Under the pieces are notes generated by a model, which saw only the letters and a program-made list of their open reading frames with translations, made no database searches and was not told the origin of the DNA. From positions 1,116,001-1,180,000 of the forward strand of contig NZ_CP172056.1 of the NCBI RefSeq assembly GCF_049860565.1: DNA of 64,000 nt. The letters run 5' to 3'. Both the position numbers and the translations under genes were made by a program. The stretch is from Desulfitobacterium_A nosdiversum (GTDB lineage Bacteria > Bacillota > Desulfitobacteriia > Desulfitobacteriales > Desulfitobacteriaceae). Positions 35,853-43,784 of the stretch are shown here, piece by piece (positions within the stretch are counted from its first letter, which is position 1; each line of letters opens with the position of its first letter).

Positions 35853-36317
35853 ATGTTTAATATTCCTGTATATATTCCCATTGCGCTGTTAGCGGGGATT
35901 ATCCTTATTTTTATTGAGAGTTATGCCTTGAGAAAGATGAATTCTCTTAAGGCTTACGTTAATGTATTAGTGATTTCTCTTTGTCTAGGACTATGTCTTG
36001 TACTGACCGGTTTATGCCTGAATATTGTCTCCATAAAGGCAAACGGGGGCATGATGAAGGCGGATATCGCTGTTGTCGAGCAAGTTCTGGAAAGTGAAGT
36101 TGTAGGAGATTCTTGGTACAATTTTTACGATAAAGATCAGATTAGACTGTATCCTTTGTGTGACAGGTTTTATGCTCCTAATTTACTGGTGTTTAACGGC
36201 GCCTTCTACAGTATTGGAGATATGCTCTTATGGATTGCCCTGGCGCCTTTAATTACGATTATTCCTTTAGACATAATGATTTATAGAAAATATCTCTATA
36301 GAAAGAACAGAAACTGA
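35853..36317 (+). CDS. Small membrane protein of unknown function
   Basis: A 154-residue protein with three to four hydrophobic segments: one at about residues 5-24, one at 35-62 and a pair near the C-terminus (110-145). A hydrophilic loop in between contains ESEVVGDSWYNFYDKDQIRLYPL. I do not recognise the family. The start codon is supported only by a weak purine-rich stretch (GGCGGA). It lies after the dltD paralogues and before a decayed gene end, so its operon membership is uncertain. Its composition and clean reading frame suggest a real gene, but other evidence is lacking. Confidence 0.55.
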   Translation: MFNIPVYIPIALLAGIILIFIESYALRKMNSLKAYVNVLVISLCLGLCLVLTGLCLNIVSIKANGGMMKADIAVVEQVLESEVVGDSWYNFYDKDQIRLYPLCDRFYAPNLLVFNGAFYSIGDMLLWIALAPLITIIPLDIMIYRKYLYRKNRN

Positions 36318-36337
36318 CCAAAATGCAAAATTTCTAA

Positions 36338-36460
36338 TTTAGAGTTTATTTAATCACTCTTCGCAATACGGGTGTAAATCCGCAAGTCAATGTTTTAGGC
36401 GGAGCTGGGGCTGTTCCAGATTACCTGGTTGATCGGGTGAATGCAATTTTACTTTTAGCA
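36338..36460 (+). pseudogene. Remnant of the C-terminal end of a CWB2 repeat protein
   Basis: A frame open from about 36338 but without a start codon encodes TLRNTGVNPQVNVLGGAGAVPDYL in part, followed by VDRVNAILLLA. The segment VNVLGGAGAVPDYL matches the end of a CWB2 repeat (compare YLLGGTGAI and related blocks in the intact genes). It is followed at once by a terminator hairpin, as at a normal gene end. The rest of the gene is missing, so a CWB2 gene was probably lost here by deletion or rearrangement. Confidence 0.65.
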
Positions 36461-36495
36461 AGAGCCCCTCGTGATGCGGAGGGGCTCTTGCTATT
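36461..36495 (+). terminator. Terminator of the lost CWB2 gene
   Basis: AGAGCCCCTC pairs with GAGGGGCTCT around an 8-base loop and is followed by TGCTATT. The stem is strong but the T-tract is weak. It directly follows the CWB2 remnant. Confidence 0.6.
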
Positions 36496-36568
36496 ACGGG
36501 CTTTGGCCTGTTGAGCGGTCAGAGTAGAGTTGTTCATATTTTGCAGGGATATATAAATATATAAGGCA

Positions 36569-36618
36569 TTGTAATATTACATTCTCTGTAATATAATATT
36601 ACAAAGAATGTAATATTA
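36569..36618 (+). promoter_or_regulatory. Promoter embedded in a large palindrome
   Basis: TTGTAA (36569-36574) and TATAAT (36592-36597) are exactly 17 bases apart, a good promoter. The same stretch is a near-perfect inverted repeat: TAATATTACATTC (36572-36584) pairs with GAATGTAATATTA (36606-36618), and the inner parts pair with one mismatch. A ribosome binding site, AGGAG, starts right at its end. A regulator binding the palindrome would block this promoter, so the ATPase gene that follows may regulate itself or be controlled by an unlinked repressor. Confidence 0.6.
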
Positions 36619-36631
36619 GGAGTTGAAGAAC

Positions 36632-37765
36632 ATGCCGGGAAGATTGTTTCCTTTAGGTGGTCCCGTATCAGAAGAAGATATTGTAGATCGTGAAGATTTC
36701 CTAATTTCACTCGAAACGCGTTTATTGGAATGTCAAAGTATCATGTTGGCTGGCCCTCGGCGGATTGGCAAAACATCTTTAGCTTTAGAAGTCATAAGGC
36801 GTATCAAGGGTAAAGAAAACTATGTCGCTTTTGTCGACTTGTTTCGTTATAACACGAAAAGAGAATTAGCTCTTGCATTAATCAACGCTTGTTTGGAAAA
36901 CCGGAGTGGTATTAGTAAAACAACAACTGCATTAAAAGATGGCCTTAAAAAGATAACGGGAGCGGCTAAACTCACGGCAAAATTACAAGACCTTGAAGTT
37001 GCCTTTGGTTTACCGGGAGAAAGTAAGAGTGATGATGACCTCTTTAATTATGCACTTGAATTACCTGAAATTCTTGCTCAAAAAGATAAGAAACATATGG
37101 TGTTAGTTTTTGACGAATTTCAAGAAGTTATTCGAATTGCCGGTGAAGATGCACTCAAGGTTATGCGATCCTATTTTCAAGTGCAGCAACATGTAGCGTA
37201 CCTGTTCCTTGGGTCGAAAGAGGGGATGATGAATACCATCTTCGGCGATAAGAAACAGGCTTTTTATCGGTTTGCCACAATTTTGCCGATTCCTTCGATT
37301 CCGTCGGAATCTTGGGTAGAGTATATCTCTCGTAAATTCCAAGCTCAGAAAATAACAATTAGTGACCGAGTAATTTTGGAGGTTCTTTCTTTGAGCGGAG
37401 GTCATCCTCAGGATACGATGCTGTTGTGTTCAGAAATTTATTATTCTTTGTTAGAAGCTGGGGTAAATAACTTAGGACTTGATTTTGTGCGGCTGGGTTA
37501 TGAAAGGGCGTTATCCAGTTTATCGCCTGTTTTCGATGAACTCCTGGATGAGTTAGGGAGAATAGGCAGTACTCGCCGCGTTCTGATTAGTTTGACAAGA
37601 GGACTTCGCATTTATTCTGGACTAAGCAGTAATCCCAATGAGGTTAAGCGGGCTGTAGATGTTCTAATTGATAAAGCAATTATTGAGAAATCAGGTCGCG
37701 GTGCGTACCATTTTGTTGAACCCATGTTAAAGGAGTATCTGAACCGAAAAATCGAGGTTTTCTAA
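36632..37765 (+). CDS. AAA-type ATPase of unknown role
   Basis: The ATG at 36632 follows AGGAG. The 377-residue protein begins with an AAA/STAND-like ATPase domain: VDREDFLISLETRL, then LAGPRRIGKTSLALEV (Walker A) and HMVLVFDEFQEVIRI (Walker B), followed by YLFLGSKEGMM (sensor 1 region). The C-terminal part (about 270-377) looks like a winged-helix region. This architecture is typical of archaeal/bacterial ATPases that accompany toxin or mobile elements. It is preceded by a palindromic promoter. The last 90 residues are duplicated, in broken form, at 40639-40923. Confidence 0.8.
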   Translation: MPGRLFPLGGPVSEEDIVDREDFLISLETRLLECQSIMLAGPRRIGKTSLALEVIRRIKGKENYVAFVDLFRYNTKRELALALINACLENRSGISKTTTALKDGLKKITGAAKLTAKLQDLEVAFGLPGESKSDDDLFNYALELPEILAQKDKKHMVLVFDEFQEVIRIAGEDALKVMRSYFQVQQHVAYLFLGSKEGMMNTIFGDKKQAFYRFATILPIPSIPSESWVEYISRKFQAQKITISDRVILEVLSLSGGHPQDTMLLCSEIYYSLLEAGVNNLGLDFVRLGYERALSSLSPVFDELLDELGRIGSTRRVLISLTRGLRIYSGLSSNPNEVKRAVDVLIDKAIIEKSGRGAYHFVEPMLKEYLNRKIEVF

Positions 37766-37772
37766 AAAGAAG

Positions 37773-37925
37773 TTGTTTGTAATTTATACCCGACCAACTC
37801 AAAAAGATTTTGTAAAAGCAGTCGAGAGGTTATCAAATCACAAAATTATTTTAAGTGGTTATGATATAATGGGAATTGACAAAAGATGGATGATCAAAGC
37901 CGATCTGACGCTAGATAACGTTTGA
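37773..37925 (+). CDS. Possible small open frame, function unknown
   Basis: A 50-codon frame starting TTG just after the ATPase stop encodes a hydrophilic peptide beginning LFVIYTRPTQKDFVKAVERL. It lacks a clear ribosome binding site, overlaps the -10 box of the next promoter and matches nothing I know. It may be the trace of a decayed gene. Confidence 0.18.
   Translation: MFVIYTRPTQKDFVKAVERLSNHKIILSGYDIMGIDKRWMIKADLTLDNV
37862..37870 (+). promoter_or_regulatory. Extended -10 promoter element for the HEPN/MNT pair
   Basis: TGATATAAT (37862-37870) is a perfect TATAAT with the TGn extension that can replace a -35 box. No good -35 is seen. It lies 69 bases upstream of the antitoxin start. Confidence 0.45.
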
Positions 37926-37938
37926 AAGGGGTATCAGT

Positions 37939-38349
37939 ATGAGTATAGAAACAAAGATCATCAATAGACTCAATGCCATGGACGAGGAAAGTAAATTAAG
38001 AGTACTGGAGTATGCAAACATATTACTTAATGAAAAAAAACTCAACCCGGTTAAAGATATTTTAGAGATAGAAGATATTAAAAAAGCACTCCAAAGAGTG
38101 ATAAATAAATATCCAGTCAGCCGAGTAAACTTATTTGGTTCGTATGCTCGTGGAGAGGCGAATGAGGAAAGCGATGTTGACCTAATTATAGAGTTTACCG
38201 AAGAGATTGGTCTTTTTAAGAAATTGGGTTTAAAAGAAGAGTTAGCTGAAGTATTAAATCGAGATGTTGATTTAATAGAAATTCAAGATTTAGATGAAGA
38301 TGTCAAAATTAATGCCGCTAAGGAGATGGTCAGCATCTATGAAAATTAA
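37939..38349 (+). CDS. mntA: MNT-type nucleotidyltransferase antitoxin (MntA-like)
   Basis: In type VII toxin-antitoxin systems the MNT protein neutralises a HEPN ribonuclease by AMP-modifying a tyrosine near its active site. The nucleotidyltransferase motif GS-x10-DxD is intact: GSYARGEANEESDVD, with Gly67, Ser68, Asp79 and Asp81. The core is preceded by about 50 residues (IINRLNAMDEESKLRVLEYANIL) that are not part of the minimal MNT domain and may aid dimerisation or DNA binding. The ATG follows AAAGGGG. The toxin gene starts inside its 3' end, overlapping by 11 bases. Total length is 136 residues. Confidence 0.85.
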   Translation: MSIETKIINRLNAMDEESKLRVLEYANILLNEKKLNPVKDILEIEDIKKALQRVINKYPVSRVNLFGSYARGEANEESDVDLIIEFTEEIGLFKKLGLKEELAEVLNRDVDLIEIQDLDEDVKINAAKEMVSIYEN

Positions 38350-38686
38350 TAGAGATTTAAAATTAATTGAGAACATTTTTGAAGAGATTGCGGATATAGA
38401 AAATTTCACAGAAGAAATTGATGAAGAACGATTTATGTATAATAAGGAGAAGCAAAAAGCAGTATGCTTGTCATTTCAAAATATTGGGGAGTATTCGAAT
38501 AATATATCTGATGAATTAAAACAGAAATACAGTAATGTTGAATGGAGAAATATGAAGGGGTTCCGGAATCTAATTGCGCATGAATATGGAAAAGTCAGTA
38601 TGGGACAAGTGTGGAATATGGTAAAAGTAGATTTACCTCGATTAAAGTCAGAGATACAAAAGATGATAGTCGATTTTAGAAATTAA
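38339..38686 (+). CDS. hepT: HEPN-domain toxin (HepT-like, DUF86)
   Basis: HepT-type toxins are small all-helical ribonucleases. The 115-residue product has the catalytic and target motif R-x4-H-x-Y intact: GFRNLIAHEYG with Arg76, His81 and Tyr83, the tyrosine modified by the partner enzyme in the characterised system. The helix FQNIGEYSNNISDELKQKY and the conserved Trp in NVEWRNMKGF also fit DUF86. The ATG at 38339 lies 11 bases before the end of the antitoxin gene; an earlier in-frame ATG at 38294 would give a long overlap with an unrelated N-terminus. Confidence 0.87.
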   Translation: MKINRDLKLIENIFEEIADIENFTEEIDEERFMYNKEKQKAVCLSFQNIGEYSNNISDELKQKYSNVEWRNMKGFRNLIAHEYGKVSMGQVWNMVKVDLPRLKSEIQKMIVDFRN

Positions 38687-38806
38687 AACAACGACTTCTT
38701 TTAGGAGGCTTAATCTAGTTGACTTTATAAATCATGTAGTAAAAAGATTAATGGTATTAAGGGTAAAAGCCACTGAAGAAAAGAGAGGCGAAAGGGAGGT
38801 TAGTAT

Positions 38807-39931
38807 TTGGTGGATAACGAAATTGAAGTTAGAGATGTTATAACTATTTCGAACCCAATAAAAGTTGTTTTTAATGGGAACGAATTCGATTTTCTAAGTA
38901 TTTATCATTTTTATAAATATGAAAAGGAATCTATTGAAGAAAATGGTACGTATAAAGAAATTTTTCCGGGAATTTATTATACACCACTACCCATTACTCC
39001 CAAGGGATTTCTAAAAAAATTCTTAAACATAATAAAAGAAAAGGAAATTGATCCTGAAAATATTGTGAGTTTCAAGTTGATTATAGAGAATAAAAGAGAT
39101 TTCATACAAGTATATCGTAATCTAAGCATAGACAAGTACCCAAAATGGGATAACTCAGTCACCGATGAATACGAATTGATTTATGAGTCAGGTTCCGAAA
39201 AAGGGAGCGCTGGATATTACTATATTGACAGGTTTAGTCGATTGAATCTAAGTAAGAAATGGGATTATGATCCGGGTAAAGAGTCAAAATATATTAAAAC
39301 GACGGAAATACCTCTTTATCCAGGAAGTTTAAGGTCTGGAAGTGGATGTGTTTTAGAAAATGTTTTTTGGAAGCTTAATCTCCTTGATATCTATAACGAA
39401 AAGAAATATTCACTTTTTCAACTCGAAGAAATTCTTACAGTAACGGCAAGTGATGAGCGTTTTTTAGATATATGCAGAAGTTTTAAACATTGCAAGGAAC
39501 TCATCGAGAAGATGGCTACAAATACGTACGACATAAATTATCCGGATTATGAACAAATACATGTAACGGAATATGATGGTATCTATATTGCGGGTGAGGG
39601 CAAGCATAGAACCTGTATTGCAAAAAGATTTGGAATACCAAAGATTTATGCGATTGTTACCAAAGCCATATCCGAACAGCAGAAAATAGAGGAAAATCTA
39701 ATACAAATTCAAAAACCTAAGTATAGATACGACTTTAATACAATTTTAAACGATTGTTACAATTCATTTGAACACATTGGTTTCAATCGAAACGAAACGA
39801 GGGAATTGTTAAAGGAAGGAGTAAGTGGTCTCCAGCTTATTAAACGAATTGAGGCGAGACAAGGAAGAAGCCTCTATGAATTGGTAACTCAACTTTCGCA
39901 CCTCGGTTGTGCGAATAAAACCTTGATATAA
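38807..39931 (+). CDS. Protein with a ParB-like motif, possibly truncated by an insertion sequence
   Basis: The start (TTG at 38807, or GTG at 38810) follows AGGGAGG. Most of the 374 residues match nothing I know. Around residues 260-290 the block AGEGKHRTCIAKRFGIPKIYA resembles the GxHR...A...G motif of ParB/sulfiredoxin-fold proteins, which bind nucleotide and are found in partition and DNA-modification systems. The C-terminal part (HIGFNRNETRELLKEGVSG) is helical. The last residues run into the 3' end of a transposase gene on the other strand, so the original C-terminus may have been replaced. It follows the HEPN/MNT pair, but with 120 bases between them; no functional link is shown. Confidence 0.6.
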   Translation: MVDNEIEVRDVITISNPIKVVFNGNEFDFLSIYHFYKYEKESIEENGTYKEIFPGIYYTPLPITPKGFLKKFLNIIKEKEIDPENIVSFKLIIENKRDFIQVYRNLSIDKYPKWDNSVTDEYELIYESGSEKGSAGYYYIDRFSRLNLSKKWDYDPGKESKYIKTTEIPLYPGSLRSGSGCVLENVFWKLNLLDIYNEKKYSLFQLEEILTVTASDERFLDICRSFKHCKELIEKMATNTYDINYPDYEQIHVTEYDGIYIAGEGKHRTCIAKRFGIPKIYAIVTKAISEQQKIEENLIQIQKPKYRYDFNTILNDCYNSFEHIGFNRNETRELLKEGVSGLQLIKRIEARQGRSLYELVTQLSHLGCANKTLI

Positions 39932-40533
39932 CTGGGCAATTCACTAATCCAATTCCGTAATTGACTAAGCGATTCGTAATTCTTCGGCTTATTCGGCAGT
40001 AGATCGAGAACAAAAGCCATTAACTGACGTAATGCCGTTTTTAAGTCCAAGTCCATTACTTCATCGGCAAAAAGGTAAAACAATCCTCCCAGAGAGCGCT
40101 CATCATTATTTTCTCTACGTTCCCACTCAAGGATGAGATAACGGGAAAAGACTATTGTGGTGTGGCTGATCATCATATCAAATGACCGCCCTTGGAATTC
40201 GGTACCCAGTTTCAAATGCGATTTAGCCATTTTGAAAAACGTCTCAATGCTCCAGCGCATTCCATAAATCCTTATAATTTCAGCATTATCTAATGCAAGA
40301 TCTGTAGTTAGAATCGCCAACCACTCTCTACGGTTGTTCCGATTTTGGACAAAGACAATTTTCAGATTTAAGCCTGAAGGAGTTTGAACTCGGAGTGAAC
40401 CTAGGATTTCTGCTTTTGGGTTCTTAGGGACTTTCGCATAAAGCTCACCTAAGCTGAATGATTTTCCCTCGAAAATATAACGCTGTTTAAGTTCTTTAAC
40501 CATTCCAATCACGTGAAGTCCCTTGTCCATCAA
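39889..40533 (-). pseudogene. IS4-family transposase, N-terminally truncated
   Basis: The 214 residues correspond to the C-terminal half of an IS4-family transposase. The characteristic Y-2-R-3-E-6-K signature is visible in YGMRWSIETFFKMAKSHL, carrying the third catalytic acid. Upstream the frame meets a stop codon at once, and the first two catalytic Asp residues are missing. No terminal inverted repeats could be assigned. The truncated end lies next to a duplicated ATPase fragment, suggesting that rearrangement removed the rest. The element is not expected to be mobile on its own. Confidence 0.82.
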
Positions 40534-40638
40534 CTTTTATCCCTTGGATCAAGGTTACTATATTGCCGCTCAGAGTTCTAATACCGCTGTTCTCAGCAGA
40601 AACACGGATGCCACTTACAGTGTTAAGGAAGGAGACCG
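40534..40638. other. Short spacer of unknown origin at a rearrangement junction
   Basis: The 105 bases between the truncated transposase and the duplicated ATPase fragment match neither. One plus-strand frame reads AAQSSNTAVLSRNTDATYSV, then KEGDRIII, which looks like a fragment of an extracellular beta-rich protein, but this is too short to assign. Confidence 0.3.
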
Positions 40639-40923
40639 CATAATTATTATCCTTTGTTAGAAGCTGGGGTAAATAACTTAGGACTTGATTTTGTGCAGAT
40701 GGGTTCTGAAAGGGCGTTATCCAGTTTATCGCCTGTTTTCGATGAACTCCTGGATGAGTTAGGGGGAATAGGTAGTACTCGTCGCGTTCTGATTAGTTTG
40801 GCAAAAGGACTGCGCATTTATTCTGGACTAAGCAGTAATCCCAATGATGTTAAGCGGGCTGTAGATATTCTGATTGATAAAGCGATTATTGAGAAATCAG
40901 GTCTGTATTCTGTTTGGACATGA
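40639..40923 (+). pseudogene. Duplicated C-terminal fragment of the AAA-type ATPase
   Basis: This stretch repeats 37438-37703 at high nucleotide identity, roughly 94 percent by eye, and encodes the matching protein part (LEAGVNNLGLDF, ALSSLSPVFDELLDELGGIG, IYSGLSSNPNDVKRAVDILI). After the shared part the frame turns into an unrelated short end and stops. No start codon or ribosome binding site is convincing. It is a broken copy in the same orientation as the intact gene, with the HEPN/MNT pair, the ParB-like gene and the truncated transposase between the copies. Confidence 0.82.
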
Positions 40924-41021
40924 AAATATCAAGAAGAAAAACGACAATTTTTTACAAATTAGTATTCTACTAAGGTGATATACTTGTACTGGAAAAAATA
41001 GATAAAGGAGTGAAATTCGTT

Positions 41022-42773
41022 ATGTCCTTAAAGAGAAAGATTACAAGTTTGTTTTTACTTATTACCACATTCACTTTATTGTTTCCAGTGCTAACGTTTG
41101 CAAGCTCATCTCCAACCATAACTCGATTGGCAGGCATCGACCGTTACGAAACGGCGGCGCAAATTGCTAAAGCTGGATGGTCACAATCTGATTATGCTAT
41201 TTTGACTTCCGGGGAAAATTATCCTGACGCCCTATCCGCTGCTCCGTTAGCCCGAAAATATAATGCGCCGATTTTGTTAACAGCTTCCAGCAGTCTGCCA
41301 AGTATAACAAGACAAACCTTGACAGATCTGCACGTAAAAAATGTATTAATAATAGGCGGAACAGGTGTCATATCTACGTCTGCAGAGTCTGAATTACAAT
41401 CAATGGGCATTGGTTCAACACGTATTTTTGGAAATGATAGATATGAGACGGCAATAAGAGTAGCACAACAAATCACGACTACTCCATCGGCATTATTTGT
41501 CGTTACGGGTGAGGACTATTCCGATGCATTATCTGTAGCCTCCATTGCTGCACTAAAACAAATTCCAATTATTTTAGTGCCCAATGATTCAATACCGGAT
41601 TCAGTTAAAAATTATATTGCCTCGATCAATGCTGTGAGTAAAACCTATGTAATGGGATATTCAGATATTATTAGTGATAAAGTCATCAATCAATTTCCGA
41701 ATACTGAACGAATTTTAGGATCGGATAAATATGCCAGAAATATTGCTGTAAGTCAAGCATTCAATAGTGATTACAAAGCAGACACTATATGTGTAGCCAC
41801 GGGTGAGGGCTTTGTCGATGCCTTGACGGGGACCGCATACAGCGCTAGTTTAGCGGGCCCTATTATACTTGTGAATAATGATTCGCCTGCAAATACGAAG
41901 GACTATTACCAACAAAGATTAGTGAATGCAGGACATGTATATGTATTTGGAGGTACAGGGAGAATTTCGGATAGTGTGCTGCAAAACTTAAGCACGTCGA
42001 ATAATACGAGTACTGACCCCAATAATAATAAGAATCCTGAGAATCCAGATTCATCTACGGATAAACCCCATAGGACGATAACCTTAAGTCATCTGGCGAA
42101 GAGTGGATCAATCACAGCAACTTTTAAATACCAAATACTGAATAGCTCAGGTACAAACATTACTTCAACGATTCCAGTTTCTCAGTTATCCGCAGTGGCT
42201 TCTTCAATAAAAAGCTCAGTCGTATTAAGTCCCTCAGACGGTACAGGTACAATAATATTTAATTCTCCTTCAGATCTTGATCAACCGATTATACTTACTC
42301 TTCTGGACTTAACAAACGGTACACTTGTAAGTTTAAATTCCACTTCCCCGTCGGGAACTTCGACTTACACGTATACTCTTCCTCAAACACCAGCTCCGAC
42401 TCCCGGAGTTTCAAGTCCGAACGAACATACGGACTTAAAGGTAAGCAAAATTACAATAGATTCAACTAAAATAGCCTTTGATCTTACCAATCCTGACGGA
42501 ACGAGTAAGGTCGGATATGCAACATACGATGTATACGATCAATATGGGGAAAATATTTTGTACTCTGATCTGGCTCGGAATTTAACGTTTAAGAGTAAAA
42601 GCGGTACAATTATCATCCATGCGATCGGTTTGCTTAAAATGACCCTTAATTCCGATATTGATCCCGCAACGCTTACTGAAGTGACCATAGAAGGCAGTGA
42701 TTTGACGAGTGGAGTTTCCACAAGTGCTACATTAACGGTTATCCCTCGTTCTATGGACATTATTTCGCAATAA
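41022..42773 (+). CDS. CWB2-repeat surface protein with an S-layer-like C-terminal domain
   Basis: The ATG at 41022 follows AAAGGAG and starts a signal peptide (MSLKRKITSLFLLITTFTL, cleavage probably after TFA). Three CWB2 repeats fill residues about 28-325 (DRYETAAQIAKAGW, NYPDALSAAPLA, VLIIGGTGVI, VMGYSDIIS, VYVFGGTGRIS) and should bind the wall. A Ser/Thr/Asn-rich linker follows. The last 110 residues (SKITIDSTKIAFDL, GYATYDVYDQYGENI, SGVSTSATLTVIP) clearly match a domain of the large S-layer protein at 51346. The second and third repeats are more diverged than in the neighbours. It may be an accessory or alternative S-layer component. Confidence 0.87.
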   Translation: MSLKRKITSLFLLITTFTLLFPVLTFASSSPTITRLAGIDRYETAAQIAKAGWSQSDYAILTSGENYPDALSAAPLARKYNAPILLTASSSLPSITRQTLTDLHVKNVLIIGGTGVISTSAESELQSMGIGSTRIFGNDRYETAIRVAQQITTTPSALFVVTGEDYSDALSVASIAALKQIPIILVPNDSIPDSVKNYIASINAVSKTYVMGYSDIISDKVINQFPNTERILGSDKYARNIAVSQAFNSDYKADTICVATGEGFVDALTGTAYSASLAGPIILVNNDSPANTKDYYQQRLVNAGHVYVFGGTGRISDSVLQNLSTSNNTSTDPNNNKNPENPDSSTDKPHRTITLSHLAKSGSITATFKYQILNSSGTNITSTIPVSQLSAVASSIKSSVVLSPSDGTGTIIFNSPSDLDQPIILTLLDLTNGTLVSLNSTSPSGTSTYTYTLPQTPAPTPGVSSPNEHTDLKVSKITIDSTKIAFDLTNPDGTSKVGYATYDVYDQYGENILYSDLARNLTFKSKSGTIIIHAIGLLKMTLNSDIDPATLTEVTIEGSDLTSGVSTSATLTVIPRSMDIISQ

Positions 42774-42878
42774 ATCTACAATTATTATTTGCCAAAAACA
42801 ATCTTATGAAACAAGAGAAACAGAAAAAAGAGTTGACAAGCCCGAAGGCAAATCAGCTCTCTATCTGCAACTATTGTC

Positions 42879-42921
42879 GAATTATGAGGGGGTCAGACCC
42901 CTGGGAACCGGGGGAGATTCC
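42879..42921. repeat. Short direct repeat, left of the DUF2442/DUF4160 pair
   Basis: GAATTATGAGGGGGT and CCGGGGGAGATTCC flank a short GTCAGACCCC palindrome. The same two blocks recur at 43672-43706, so the pair brackets the two small genes in between. The repeat ends at the DUF2442 stop codon. Confidence 0.5.
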
Positions 42922-43161
42922 TTATTGGTATGGTACACTGTCATAGTAAAGCTCATCGGGACAGATATCAACACCGTTTTGCCATTCGACCGAAAGACCC
43001 GCAATGTACACGGTTTTAAAAAGAGCGGGTTTTTGCAACTCTTTAAATGGAATAAAATCAAAGTAAGGCTTTACGTCAAACACTCTGTTTTCATTATTGC
43101 TGAAAGTGACCAACAGCTTAAAATCATCAAGAGGTTTTACAGCAATTGCTCTTGGACGCAC
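42922..43161 (-). CDS. DUF2442-domain protein
   Basis: The 79-residue protein fits DUF2442: an N-terminal strand region with LLVTFSNNENRVFDVKPYFD, then FKELQKPALFKTVYIAG and the end SVEWQNGVDICPDELY. Genes of this family usually sit next to a DUF4160 gene, as here. The pair has been suggested to act like a toxin-antitoxin unit, but the function is not established. It is read on the minus strand, six bases after the DUF4160 gene, so the two are co-transcribed. Confidence 0.78.
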   Translation of the reverse strand: MRPRAIAVKPLDDFKLLVTFSNNENRVFDVKPYFDFIPFKELQKPALFKTVYIAGLSVEWQNGVDICPDELYYDSVPYQ

Positions 43162-43167
43162 TATTGT

Positions 43168-43435
43168 TCACTCCAGTCCTCTAATTTTAATCAACTCTCC
43201 ATCATCTCTATAAGCTCTCCATGAAGCTTTCAGTTCATCAGTATGCAGAAGCACCCATGCTTCAACAAGCTTAGTTTGTTTTCGGGGCAGCTCGCCCGCC
43301 AAAATATTGCCGTCAAAGTCAATGGACATTTTCATACTCGTTGTACATTGCATGAACATGAGGCACACTGTGCTGTGTTCCTTTTTCAAGATATAGGTAT
43401 ATCAAAATTCCATAAAATGAAGATATCAAAGGCAT
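43168..43435 (-). pseudogene. DUF4160-domain protein, interrupted by a one-base frameshift
   Basis: The first part, from an ATG at 43435, reads MPLISSFYGILIYLYLEKG and then HSVPHVHAMYNEYE, the conserved His-rich N-terminus of DUF4160. The second part is in another frame: MSIDFDGNILAGELPRK onward to the normal C-terminus. The switch lies at a run of four A residues (GAAAATG on the coding strand); with one A fewer the protein would be continuous and about 88 residues long. The gene is either recently broken or the base is a sequence error. It is partnered with the DUF2442 gene downstream. Confidence 0.75.
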
Positions 43436-43612
43436 CGGAGTTACACTCCTTTTCACTTAAAGTTATTTTACTTTTTTATCATGCTACAATAATTCAACAA
43501 AACAGGCTAATTTCAGGGACGGTTTCACATCCTGTGTGTGTATGTGCATACATATTATACCATTATAAATAGAGCACGTCACGTTAATAAAATCTCTTGT
43601 GTAACATTGGAA

Positions 43613-43661
43613 AATGAAAAAAGGCGATTCGAATTCTCGCGAAAGGCAAGTCGAATCGCCT
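43613..43661 (-). terminator. Minus-strand terminator upstream of the DUF4160 gene
   Basis: Read on the minus strand, AGGCGATTCGA pairs with TCGAATCGCCT around an 18-base loop and is followed by six T residues. It would stop leftward transcripts before they enter the DUF4160/DUF2442 pair. No leftward gene is known between it and the next terminator. Confidence 0.6.
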
Positions 43662-43671
43662 GGCAGTTTTC

Positions 43672-43706
43672 GAATTCTGAGGGGGTACAATCTCGGGGGA
43701 GATTCC
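43672..43706. repeat. Short direct repeat, right of the DUF2442/DUF4160 pair
   Basis: GAATTCTGAGGGGGT and CGGGGGAGATTCC match the element at 42879-42921, with the middle part shorter. The two copies are about 790 bases apart in the same orientation. Confidence 0.5.
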
Positions 43707-43784
43707 GAAAGAAGCTCCCGTCGTATTACTTTAATAGTAAGCGCTTAACATTTAGGTGCATGTTCACGTGTATCCGCGTAGGAG

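Noticed and set aside
39889..40533. Functional insertion sequence
   Set aside because: The transposase lacks its N-terminal half with two catalytic acids, and no terminal inverted repeats could be assigned.
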